A DNA stretch of 64,000 bases, taken from NCBI GenBank assembly GCA_964036295.1, contig OZ038470.1, forward strand, positions 14,575,578 to 14,639,577, written 5' to 3'. Source of the DNA: Plumapathes pennacea (lineage: Eukaryota; Cnidaria; Anthozoa; Antipatharia; Myriopathidae). Position 1 is the stretch's first letter, and each line of letters starts with the position of its first letter. This document shows, in pieces, positions 23,118-34,545 of this stretch. The notes beneath the pieces are model-generated. The model saw nothing but the letters and a program-made list of their open reading frames with translations, had not been told where the DNA came from and did no database searches. The position numbers and the translations under genes are program-made.

Positions 23118-24986
23118 AAATCAGGTGTTGACGTAAAGATGAAGTAAAAACGTCGATAAAAAAACAAGTCTCATAAGTAGTCTGTGGATTCATTATTTTT
23201 CATTTCACTCTCTCATCCCATGATGTTAGTATCCCCCACCCCTCCCCCCAACCGTAAGACAGCTACTGTTTGGGACTGCACGTGAAAATTGCGGTTAATG
23301 TAACGGTTAAACTAAACTAAGTTATGAAGTTTGCACGGAAATCTGCAATGTGACAGTTGCGGAATATTCTGTAATTTCTCTCTAGCTGAATTAAAAAAAT
23401 GTTTTGAAAACAGCTACATGAAGTATTGTGCTAACAAAGTCATAAACAATTGCAACATGGAAATTTAGGAACATAAAATAATCAATTATTAATTTCACTT
23501 GATGCAAAGATGCTCACATTCTCAAGAAAATATAGGAAGTTAACACTCAAATCGAGCACGTCATATTGGATTTTGCGAGCAAATGCAAGGTAGGGCGATG
23601 TCTCGATATTTAATGTTTAACAGTCGAAACAGAACGTGTTAATGATGTAAACGTGCATGCAGGGATTTCTTTTCTTTTCACATTTCATCACACTCTGCCT
23701 ATGAATTGTGTTTTGGTGGCAAATTATGCATTTTGACCGCCATCAGGCAAACCAAAAAGGAAAAAACCGTTTTAATGGAATGCTTGTGTTACTCGGTTTC
23801 ATTTGACGCGTATCTCTAGCGTCCAGAAGCTGCAGTTTCAATACTGGAGCTTCTAACAAGGTAAAGCAAGCGCAAGAGAATGGAAAAGTTTTCATTCTCT
23901 TGCGCTTGCGTTTGAGCTTGCTTTACAAATTTTACCGTGTGAACCGGTCGCTTGCGCTCACTCCCAAGAGTGATCAACTTCAATTTTCTCATTCAATTTC
24001 TTACCAAAGATATATCATTATAGTATGGAGAAGTTGGCTTCGATAGCTTGCTAAGATGGCAGCTGATTGAAGTACTAATTCTCCCCACATCTCTCACACA
24101 TTTCATTCTTGAATGGTTGGGAGAATCTGCTTGAACTTGGGAGTGAAAGGCTTAAGTAAATAAAATAAGCTCATTTCGTGCAAATCATATTTTGGCTGTA
24201 ACACAGACAAGTGTAAACACTCCTTTAAGCCTGGTCCTCACTAGCGCATAAGTACAAGCATAAGAATAAGAATAAGAGAGTGACAGTGGCGACATAAGCA
24301 TAAGCATAAGGATCAAACATGTTCGTTCCTTATGCTTATGCTTATGCTTATGTCACCACTGTCGCTCTCTTATTCTTATGCTTATGCGCTAGTGAGGACC
24401 AGGCTTTAGATGCACAATCCTAACGTAACAGTTTTTACACAAAACAGTCTTGATACTTTCAGATTCAAAATTTGGGTGACTGAAATTTTAATTACTGTTA
24501 ATAATTTAACAAATGTTACCATCCGAACACCAAAATTAACCACAATAAATCGATGGAAAAATAAATAAAAAGCAGTTTTAGGCCAAACGAAACTTATCGT
24601 CTTCTCAAAAGAGCCGAGAGAAGGAAGATTTTTAGGACGTATCAGATTTCTGGCGCTCAAATGTCTGTTTGGGCAGGCCCTTTTGAGATACCGGTTAGTA
24701 ATTTGAAGGAATGACTTTTTCTTTTCTTTTTTCTTTTTTTTTTTTCTTTTTTTTCTTTTTTTTCTTTTTGCGGTTTACCACTGGAATGGTTTTGCGATAC
24801 GTAATTTGCACAGTTTCGTTTAGACCCATAATTCCCAAAAGGAACTATTTTTTGCGATCTAAGGAAGAAACCTTATTTTTTGTAAATAAAGTTGTAAATA
24901 AATACGAGATACACTCCTCTGTATTTTAAGTTTTTTTGGCGGGAAACTATAACTTTATATACAGTGTTCATAGTTATTATCTCTAA
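23118..24986. other. Gap between gene B and the PAN-discoidin cluster
   Basis: Holds gene B's 3' UTR, a degenerate copy of a sequence repeated near 29400, 39000 and 40600 (here about 23425-23640), a hairpin at about 23865-23930, a TTAACCC-type MITE at about 23950-24155, the foldback element at 24227-24417 and a T-rich tract at 24716-24770. No coding region is supported. Confidence 0.6.
24227..24417. mobile_element. Foldback element of CTTATG repeats
   Basis: The left end AAGCCTGGTCCTCACTAGCG and the right end CGCTAGTGAGGACCAGGCTT are perfect complements. Inside, AAGCATAAG-type units run toward a central loop, so the 190-bp segment can fold into one long hairpin. Confidence 0.75.
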
Positions 24987-25135
24987 GTTTTTTATACTGA
25001 AACTAGTAAGAAAGTGTTGACTGTGGAGCTATGCCATTACGGAATATTGTAAAACCAAAAAACATTTAGTACCCACAAACATTACCAACTACCCGTACAC
25101 GTTTATCATTGAAATTTTATTCCTCTCACAGTGCA

Positions 25136-26754
25136 ATGTTCCTTGCACAACCAGCTCTAGTTTTTCTTCTTTTGCTGATCACGTGTCCCAAACAAGTAAA
25201 ACTACAAGCTGCCAACATGTGCAGGCGCATCAACGAGGGACAACTGCGCATGCGTGTTCTCACTGGTCACGTGATCTCGACCCAGGCTGCCAACAGTTTT
25301 GATGTGTGTGCTTCACTTTGTGCTGCCAACTCTTCATGCTACAGCGTTAACTACTACGATAGAAAGAGGAAATGCGAGCTGAACGACAAGACGTCCTTCA
25401 ACAATCCAGAACACATGATCACGGACTTGGAAGGCAGTTATCTGGACATTCATCGTCCATACAACGACTGCAGTGATTTGTTCTGTAATCTGGAACAAGT
25501 GTGTAAGATGGACAGGGTTGACCGCGTTATTTGCAAAGGTATATGTTTACAATTAAATCTGCTTTTAGTTACGTGTGTGATAAAGAGTTTGATGCATGTA
25601 TTTTTGCGTAAACACTTTTTTGTTGGTCAGCTTTGTGTTTCATCATTTTATTTCCTTTCTGTTGCCTGTTCCAGCCTGTAACTCGCCCCTTGGCATGGAA
25701 AGCGGCCAAATCAAAGATTCTCAGATAACTGCATCGTCTAGGCGCAGTGAAGATTATATTCACTTGCCCTCCTCCGCCCGACTCAACAATCCGAATGGGC
25801 ACTGGAGACCACTAAACAGTAAGGCCGGTGAATGGCTACAGATTGATTTCCTTCAGAGTACAGTAGTGACACGAGTCGCCACACAGGGGAGGACCACAGG
25901 ACAGTATTACGGACAGAAACATTGGGTAACCTCATACAAAATATCGTCCAGTAAGAACGCTGTTTCATGGGAAGTCTTTGCAGAGAATGGACAAGAAAAG
26001 GTAAAAACATATTTTGCTGAACTATAAAGACTCGATTTAAAAAGCGACGCAAGTGAAAAGAAAAAGAATGATCTTGATCCTTGTCCAGCCTTGCGCTCCC
26101 AACAACAGTTCTTTACGGGCCAAAGTCCACCTCCATCCGCCATTTTCAGAATCCACGAAATTGCAAGCAACAATGGCAATCCTTTTCATCCAACTCGTTT
26201 GGGAAGGTTTGTTTCCTTTGGCCTAAGAGTGCTTTTATCTATTTCGTCGTCAATTTGTGTCTTTTTTCGTCGTGTTGGAACCAAAATCTAATTTTGTGTT
26301 TCAAAACATTTCTAGATATAGTAAACAAAAGCACTGTATCAGTGGCTGAGTAGGCCATGTTCAGGTGAATATTTCTTGAAATATCCCATTAAACATTTCA
26401 GTGCCACAAAGGGGGGTTAACCACCACCTTAAAGCGAGTTACCCTATTACATGAAATCTTCACGACATTTTAATTTCGCCAGTTTAAAAATGTCAAACCG
26501 AATCGAAATTAAAGTGACCCAGAATATAATAATTTTCGAATTTCTCGAAAGTAACATGTCGCAAAAAATTTCATGTAATAAGTTACTTCATTATTTCTAA
26601 ATTGCAGATCTTTGTTGGAAACACTGACTTAACCACAGTTGTGTCCCATGTCCTCGCGCCAAAGATCCACCAGGCGCGTTATATCAAGTTTGTGCTGATG
26701 ACGTGGCACAACGTCCCAAACATAAGAGTAGAAGTGTACGGGTGTGAGGCATAA
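25136..26754 (+). CDS. Secreted PAN/apple + F5/8-type-C (discoidin) protein, copy 1
   Basis: Exons 25136-25538, 25675-26000, 26608-26754 (876 nt, 291 aa, phases 1 and 0). Residues 1-27 are a signal peptide ([17 protein letters not shown]). Residues about 30-115 form a PAN/apple domain with the cysteine pattern [15 protein letters not shown]...CELN; a short Cys-rich link ([12 protein letters not shown]) follows. From about residue 135 to the end is an F5/8-type-C domain opening [11 protein letters not shown] and closing EVYGCEA, whose two cysteines pair in this family. Such domains bind carbohydrates or phospholipids outside the cell; the ligand here is unknown. A TCTCACAG acceptor precedes the ATG, implying a leader exon. 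Compared with copies 2 and 3, about 21 nt of pyrimidine-rich sequence is missing before that acceptor. AATAAA at 27101. Confidence 0.88.
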
Positions 26755-27884
26755 ACGGTCGACAGAAGATATTTGCTACACAGTAAGTCCGCCTCAGTAC
26801 TATAGATCAGTTTTACACACAAGAGTGCGCTTTCCAGGGTGGACGTGACTCATTTGTCAATCCAAAAATTACATTTCCTCACCAACGAGCGCCTACAAAG
26901 TTAAGTAAAGCCTGGTTTTCACGAGGACAAACACTAATACAAGCATAGTCGCACAAGCACAAGAATCCTCATTTCACGTGAAAGCAGACAAGTACATACA
27001 CAAACGCAAGGATCAAAATATTTTGATCTTTCTGCTTGCATCGAGCCTGTTTTCACTGTGAAATAAGGATCACGTTCCACGCATGCATCGAGCCTCATGC
27101 AAATAAACAAAAATCACTGTTCTTTTATTAGCGGGAATAACTTGCTGTCAATTTATTCGTTCTGGAAATAGGCAGTATATAGAACTACAGTATTTAAGAA
27201 ATATAAAATGCGTGCGGTTTTTACATAGCCTGATGCAAACATTAGAGGGAGTTTGGGAGAACGAGAAAGCTTGTGTAACCCGAGCCGCAGGGGCTCGGGT
27301 TTACACAAACTTTCAGTTCTTTCAAACTCATTCGAGTGTTTGCATCAGCCTATGTAAACACGGCAAGCGTTTTGTATTTCTTTTATAAAATAAACGACAG
27401 CAAATTTACCGCAAAAACGACCATTTTATGTGATTATCAGCGGTCCTGAGTGAAATGAACAGTACTTCCGACCGTGTGTGACCGCAATCTAACGAGTCAG
27501 GAATTCTAGTTAACAAAGTGTAGATTGAAAGGCGGGTGTATTTACAGCAGTGCCTCCTAAATTACCCAAAAATTAAAGGAACAACTTTAGTTCATCGATG
27601 GTTTAGCAATTTCAAATTAGCTTGATATGATCAATCTGGCAAGAATAGAGACCCCCGAGCTGTTACGAAATATTCTAAGGCACAACTGGTATGTCTGATT
27701 TGTCATACGTATCACAGTGTCTCATAATTCCATCATTCTAGAAGACCATAATTTTGTTTTGAGGGTAAGAAGGCGACAATTTTACCGATTGTTTCTTTGT
27801 CACCGGAGTGAACAGTTCCGTGCGTGACCGCGATCTAAACTTGAAATGAGTCACGACGTGGATTGAAAGGCGGAGGCATGAACA

Positions 27885-28150
27885 CCCCTCTGCAACAGAC
27901 CTGGTGAAGCCCGACCTGGTGAGATTTTTTCTCCTCCCTGGGGAAATTTACCCTACCTTGGCCCTGGTGAATTTTTTTATTTTACCTGCCCAGTTTTTGC
28001 TCTCCCTGCCTTGGTGTACTTTTTACCTCCCCGGTGGAATCTGAATAAAACATATATAGTCTGTTTGTCTGTGGAAAAATTTCTGACCTGGCGAAGTTTT
28101 TGCCTAAAACCTGTGAACATCCAGATCTCACCAGGTCTGTTACAGAGGGG
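27885..28150. mobile_element. Repeat-bounded element within duplication copy 1
   Basis: The left end CCCCTCTGCAACAGACCTGG is mirrored by CCAGGTCTGTTACAGAGGGG at the right. The interior holds repeated CCTGGTGA and CTCCCTGG motifs. Its counterpart in copy 2 lies at about 37467-37736. No transposase. Confidence 0.6.
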
Positions 28151-31100
28151 TTTCATTTACAGCAGTGCCCGCTAAATTACCCAAAAGGTGAAGTATCGGT
28201 TTATTAGTACTTATTCAAAAGCTAGTTCAGCTACAAATCATTCTGAATGACGACGTTTGCCTTGCTAAAGTGGACGCTTTTCGCGATATATATGCAAATT
28301 TTTAACGATTGTTTACATGCGGAAAACTGATATTAGATCAGGCTTTTTTGTTTGTTTGTTTGTTTTTTATTTTTATTTTTTAGTTCTTTTGTTCAATAAC
28401 CAAATACAGAGTTACTAGAGGTGGCGCAGTTTTAAGAGAAAGTACCTAAAAAGAAATACATTTGTGTTTTTCAATCCACGGGATAACCGAGTTTTGGGCG
28501 AGAGAAACGTCGTTTGCGTGAAATCGAGCAATTTCGCTGACGTTTGTAGAAGAAACGCTCACTGACCCCAAAAAAGAAAGTCGATAGTTTAAAAGATCAA
28601 CATTCACACTAACCTCAGCCAAAATTTCATAGTATAGTCAAGTACCCGCACATGGTGAAAACTTGCTTCATTTTAGACATAAATTATGACAATGAAATGT
28701 GACTGGGAGTGACATCCGTTATTAATTTACCACTAGTTAACAGATAATGGATTCATTTAACAATTTCCTCAGAAGAAAGCTAAAGACCTATTTAACAACT
28801 AAACAACCAGTAAAGAGCCCTTGGTGCAGTTGTGTGTGAGAGCGAGTGATTTTCTTGACCCTTGAGAATTGTTGTTTCCTCTGAGAATCGGCCGAATACA
28901 TTTTGCAAATTTTCTCCCCAAGGAGGTGAAGTCTTGGACAAACTAACTACATCACGTTTTCTTACTTACTAATACCTAAAACTGACCAAAATATTAGGGA
29001 TTTCGGTTTTTTGAGTTTGGCCGTTCTTTTTTCGAGTTTTACAGACATCTGCTCTTAAAAGTGGGACAAACTGGAGAGCGGCTGAAATTCAGGCTAGAGT
29101 TAACAATTTGCAATCTTCCGATAACTTGTACTGGTTAATACCTCGCGCCTTAACCAACTTTGAATTTTCAAAGTTGTTTAGAGCTCAGTTATACAGATAG
29201 CAGATTCAATCTGTAAAATTTCTGGCGAAACAATACGTTTTGAAAACGAAATGCATTCGAGAATATAACCATGATATAATTTTAAATTGTCAGTAGTAAT
29301 TCCGGTTAATAATTAGGGTTACGTGTATAAAATGGTAGCGTTAATGATACGATTCCGCATTTTAAATTGTTTGTACCTTTCGCATTTAATTGTCACTAAA
29401 AAGCCCCATATGAAGTAGTGTCCTATTACAGTCACTGGGAAGGGCAATATGGAAATTTAGAACAAACAATAATTAATTTTTAATTTTACTTAGTGGAGTG
29501 CTAACGTTTGAAAAATCTTTAGAAAGGTACAGGCGTTTAAACTTCAAATTGAAACGAGGACGTCATTGAAGTTCACACAACAATAAGGTAAGCGGTGTCG
29601 CAGTATTTAGTGTACTTAATGTTGAGCAGGACAGGCAGCAGTAGAGTATAGAGCAGTTTTGCAAATTATGAGTTTTGCCTGTCACATACACTGTAAATTC
29701 AAAAGGTCTATTTTGACCCCAAAAATGGGGCCAAAACGGTGACCCCAAAATAGAACCTATTTTTGGGTCTATTTTGGCCCACTTGGCTGGGGCTGTCCCA
29801 ACCCCTAATTTTAGGGTCATTTTGGCCCTGTCAGGTGTTCTAAAAGAGCCCCTTGTGGGCATTTTGGAAAATGGAAGGGTTAAAATGGATTTTTGGGGGA
29901 CTGAAATGATTTGGAACAGGGCTGAAATGGCCCCGCAAACTAGAGCTATTCTGGCTCCATGTTTGTTGAAACAGCCCCAGTGGGAATGTTTTGGCTATAA
30001 ACCAGGGCCCAAGTGATGAGGAAGATAAAGCCAGAGTGATCCCAGCTGGGGAACTAAAACAAAGAGGATGATGGTTTAGGTGATATAGGGCCCATTTGAG
30101 GCTTTAACAAGGCTGGAACAAACATAAAATGGCCTGCATGAAATAATACACCAATTGGAAAAAGAACCAGCCATCTGAAACTCAAAAAAAGAACCACAAA
30201 CTTACAATGCACAAATTTAATAGCAACAAGCAACTTATAAAACAGTTTCGTGATACTGCCCTATGAATTACACTTCCGGTACCCGCTGTTGGACTGTCAT
30301 GTAGTGTTAGCACACCAAAGCAGTAAACAATCATACAACCTTTAAGGGTACAAACGTACACTGTACTTTCAAATAATCAAGTTTAAACATTGTTTCTGAA
30401 AATAAGAATATGAGTTACTATATAATCCTGACAGAGTACTACAAGTTGCTAAGTTGTCCTTTCTGGGAGAGTGATACAATACAAAACATGTTGCCTTCAA
30501 ACAAAGTCATTTCATACTGTACAGCTCCTCCAGAGCTCGACGCTTGAAACTCATCGCCAGAAATTTCAGACATCCGGTTGCGCCATCTCGGAAGAGGCAT
30601 CAGGTTTCACGCTGACAGCCGCTCAAGAAATAACAAAGAAATGTATGGGATCTGATAATAAATTACGCTTTTCGCTTAACTGAAGCACGTTCGTAAAAAT
30701 GTCTGGGCAGCATTCGGAAGAGGAAAGCTTCCTAAACACAACAGTACAAAAAATATTTATCTCCGGTAAAATTCGATGTGTACTTTTTTGAATTTAAAAT
30801 TTCGGCCGACGTAAGAAGGGATTGATAGCAGAATACGCTCAAAACTGGCTACTGTCACTTTTTAAGCTGCATTTAATACAAGAACCTTGGGTATAACGCA
30901 AAATGTCTACCCCGTACCTGATTGTCGAAGGATTGAACATCTCCTGTGAAGCCTCAGTCAGTCCCCTGGAGCAAATTCGATGTGTACTTTTTGTGTTTGA
31001 ATTTGCAGTTCACAGTCCGCCATGGCGAATACCTCCCGTGAAATATGCTGACTTCGGATGTTGATATTTTGGGCTGGGAAGCTCCAAATCGCATGAAAAT

Positions 31101-34100
31101 TGCACCAAACGAAAGCTAATTTCAACTAGGTCGTTCAGCGGCACGTCTCCTAAACGTAGCAGTCTCTTTTTGAACCGGAGAAACCCATCCCTCCCCCACC
31201 CCACTGAGGCAAAGTACGTAACAATGTTGAATGTGTGAATGGCGCATGCTCATACCGCAAGCCGCTGGGAAAGACCGGAAGCAACCGTGGACGCAAAATG
31301 TCCGAAATTTCTGGCGATGCTATTTGTTATTTATTCAACTGCACATTTTCTCTGCAAGGAAGAAAGGAAAATGTTAGTCTGTTTTGTTGTCCCTAGTTTC
31401 TTGAACCAAGTACAAACAAATAACCTGGTGGCTAAACAAAATTTTTGAAAAATGTATAACACACTTGATAATATTTCACTTCAGAGTAATTAAGAAATGC
31501 ATATAAAATGGAAAAAAAAATCTTGCTTAGCCAAGATTCATCTCTATCCTACAGTGTATTGCAAAGTCTTGCTAAGATCTAAGATCGGCCTGGTTTTCCT
31601 CTCCTACACAAAGCTTTCAGGTGGCTCGCCCAAGCTTTTGGAGAGAAAACTGTGGCTTATTTATTCCGACATGTTTTCCGAGCTTCTCGGCCTATTTTTC
31701 CTCTCCTACACAAAGCTTTCAGGCGGCTCGTCGAGGGTGTCTCGAAAACTAAGACCCCTAAATATACGCTAAACAATTCGATTGTTTCTTTTATTCTAAT
31801 TGCTTTTAAGAGAAGCTGGTCGAGGGAGACTTCAAACAAGGCAGTAGCCACTTCGCACATCACGAGCCAGAAGTGCACATTTTCTCCTTCGCAGCAGGGC
31901 CTCCTGGTTGCTACCGATTAATGACAAATCCAACGGGGCTTCTTTTGCCAACTTTGCCAATTAGTAGAGTGATTGTTACGAATCTGTATAAACCGTCGGC
32001 AGGGGTCACAATGTGAAACGCGCATAATTACAAGCGTTTGAAACTATTTCTTTTATACTCATAAAGAGGGTAGATATTAGCTGCTTCGCATGTTGGTGAA
32101 CTTTAAAACAAATTCCGAAGGCGTGCAACATACAAGTATTCATACTACTAAGCTTGGAACTGCGGCCGTGAAAAATATTTAGCGCCGTCCCGCCAAAATC
32201 GGACCGACCCGGGAATACATCTGAGTTAGAGTACCGTCAGATCCGTAGCATCCGCAAAAAGACCAGAAGGTGAGTAAGGGTGATTCCTTCGTGATGGTGT
32301 TTTCTCCAAAAAATTGAAACCACTGCCGAGTGAAGTTAACTTATGTGCCCCGTTCGCAAGGGTTTCGACTAGAGCTACCCGCGTACTTCGAGTTCCGGAG
32401 AATTATTGAATCGTTCACGCTGAATTTATAGGTAGTAAAAAACAGGCGAAACATATTGGCCTTAGCAGTTACTTTTGCATGCGCGACAGTCTTATGAATA
32501 AAGGGTCTTTCTGAAGAGACGGTTCAAACCCAAAAAGTTGCCCGACGGAAGACGGGCTGCGGGCAGGCTGTAGAGGACGACACCTGGAGGATCTTCAATT
32601 AAAAATATTTTGCCACCGTTTTCTTGTTCTGATGTGACTCCTGGCGTATTTGTGGGTTATTTTTTTTATTATAAGCCGGCCCGAGTTAAAAGCTAAAATA
32701 TTTGACCTCAAAATTGAAATCCCAATGAATCGTTTTTGTTGACACAATGTCTTGGCTACGAAACCTGAGTGATCCAGGGATATGTTTGTTTCTGTGGATT
32801 TGTTGTGTGTTTAAGTTCCCGTTAGCGCTTTTGCTAGCGGTTGCGGCGAGCTTAAATTTGCAATTTTTTTTTTTTTTTTTTTTTTCTGGGTCACTAATCA
32901 GTACACGGTGAGTGGTTCACATTGTCACATGATATGCGATGACGTAAATTGACCTCGCAAACAACACAGCTTGAGATGTGGACTATTGAATTGTTCGTTG
33001 CTTGTGGGTTATAGTTAACTGCATCCAAACTCAACACCGTTTGGCTATGTGGAACATGCACGGATAAACTGGATTTTAGGGAATGATTTTGGCTTGTGTT
33101 CCTAAAGTTCACCGCGGAAGCTTTGAGATTCGATTATTTGATGGATACCGGATTGGTAATAACTCTGTCGCCGCTAGTTATTTAGTTCCGACGAAACTTT
33201 CTGTGGCGACACGAAATACTTCTGGGAAGATACCAGACCGAAAACAGAAACCAAAGCTATGATGAGCTTTATAACCGTAAAACAATGACGATTTATGCTT
33301 TACTCTGTACATGACATCTGTTGCCTCATAAAATGCTTCTGCTTATCGTACATTGCCTGATGAAATGTTTCTTCCATTTGGTCACGTAGCCTTTGTTTCG
33401 AAATGGCCATTGTCTACTATAAATGAAAAATACACCGAAATAGTCCTGAGCATTGAGTTTGCAGTCACAGATGGACGGAACGCGCTGTGAACAAAATCGC
33501 AATAATATTGCAAACAAGTCCCGTGTTACACTCCTCGGCTTTAATTTTCTATTTGTTACGATGCACGAATACTCGAACGCCTGATAAAAGAAACGCATTC
33601 AGTTAAAAAAAAGAACAGAAAAAAAGAAACAGACAAGTATTGAAGCGAAGGCTGGATTAATCGTGGCCTTTGATTAAAAAATATGTTACGTATTACTCAA
33701 CTTTTCTTGCTGGCTAACGCTTTCGCTCCTAAACTCAAAATGTAGTCCCTCAACCTTTAAGAAGCAAATGCATGAGTGTTGTAATAATAATTTATAGTTC
33801 AATCAGGTTTCATTTGAGCAAGGAGTCCTGGCTACCAAACCTGAATGCTCCAGGAGACATGAGTTGAATATTTGCTTGTTTCTGCGGATTTCGACCATTG
33901 TAAACACGGACTTTGTTTCTACTTTGTTCTAATGTAGTGCTGCACCCATCAGGAAACGGAAAAAGTATACGAGCATACAAGCACCTTAAGAGGTTTCCGC
34001 TGTAAATTCGAGGAAGTCTGTACCAGAAAAGGAAGCCTCATTTCTGTGATCTATTTTGATTTCCTAGTTTGACTATGTGAGACGATCATGCATGAGTAAC

Positions 34101-34159
34101 ACCGAAAATAATAAAGAAGCGTAGGGGAAGAGTGAGTCTTTTTGGTTGCCTTCCTAGCT

Positions 34160-34330
34160 CAAAATGCGCAATAGTACGTATCATTGCAAAATAAGAGTTT
34201 GATAGGAATATTCGTCCTCCTGTTTCTTGGAGAGTTTTGTGAATTACCTTTCGGTGTTACAGTGAAAGATGCCTGGCATCAAGATCTTCAAGTAAGTGGC
34301 AAAAAATTCTCAATCCCAAATAATTTGTGT
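34160..34330 (+). pseudogene. Orphan signal-peptide-like exon, copy 1
   Basis: An open frame reads IGIFVLLFLGEFCELPFG and continues VTVKDAWHQDLQ before a GTAAGT donor near 34292. It looks like a secreted-protein first exon, but in this frame a TAG precedes it and no ATG is available. The only upstream ATG (ATGCGCAATAGTACG) opens another frame that stops after 12 codons. A near-identical copy lies at about 39497-39664. It may be a decayed exon or a non-coding leader exon of the downstream PAN-discoidin gene. Confidence 0.4.
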
Positions 34331-34500
34331 TAGTGCAAGAATTGTTTCGTTTTACCGTGATCATTACTCAAGTTTACAGCAGAAACCCTCTTAATGTCTT
34401 TTCCTAATACAAGCAGCAATTTTTGCTGATTGGTATTTTCCAGTCAACTTTATTTGCCTACAGCAAGCGGGAGCAAACATCTTGGTTAGTAAGGCATACA

Positions 34501-34507
34501 TATAAAA
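34501..34507 (+). promoter_or_regulatory. Candidate TATA box for PAN-discoidin copy 2
   Basis: TATAAAA within a block starting AAGGCATACATATAAAAAGC, about 210 bp before the start codon. The same 45-bp block recurs upstream of copy 3 (TATA at 42714-42720). Conservation of this block between otherwise diverged flanks supports promoter function. Confidence 0.5.
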
Positions 34508-34545
34508 AGCCTTTGATAAACAGTGGTCACACTGCATCTGCACGT

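Larger units (their letters stand above)
24987..29686. repeat. Segmental duplication, copy 1 (about 4.7 kb)
   Basis: Near-identical to 34546-39267 through the PAN-discoidin gene, its introns and about 2.9 kb of downstream DNA, with scattered substitutions and small indels. The left junction is at GTTTTTTATACTGAAACTAG and the right junction at GAGTTTTGCCTGTCACA. A foldback (about 27225-27355) and a repeat-bounded segment (27885-28150) lie within it and recur in copy 2. Confidence 0.85.
26755..34545. other. Region between PAN-discoidin copies 1 and 2
   Basis: To 29686 this is duplicated DNA. The rest includes an element rich in TTTTGGCCC/GGGCC motifs at about 29700-30010, two copies of AAATTCGATGTGTACTTTTT near 30768 and 30968, and a local duplication of TTTCCTCTCCTACACAAAGC near 31594 and 31699. 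It also has a T-run at about 32861-32886, a degenerate TTAACCC-type MITE near 33718-33830, and a unit (33947-34330) repeated at 39269-39664. No gene is supported. Confidence 0.55.

Noticed and set aside
25109..25135. Longer N-terminus for PAN-discoidin copy 1 starting before 25136
   Set aside because: The upstream extension has no ATG and crosses a TCTCACAG acceptor; ATG 25136 equals the start in copies 2 and 3 and begins the signal peptide.
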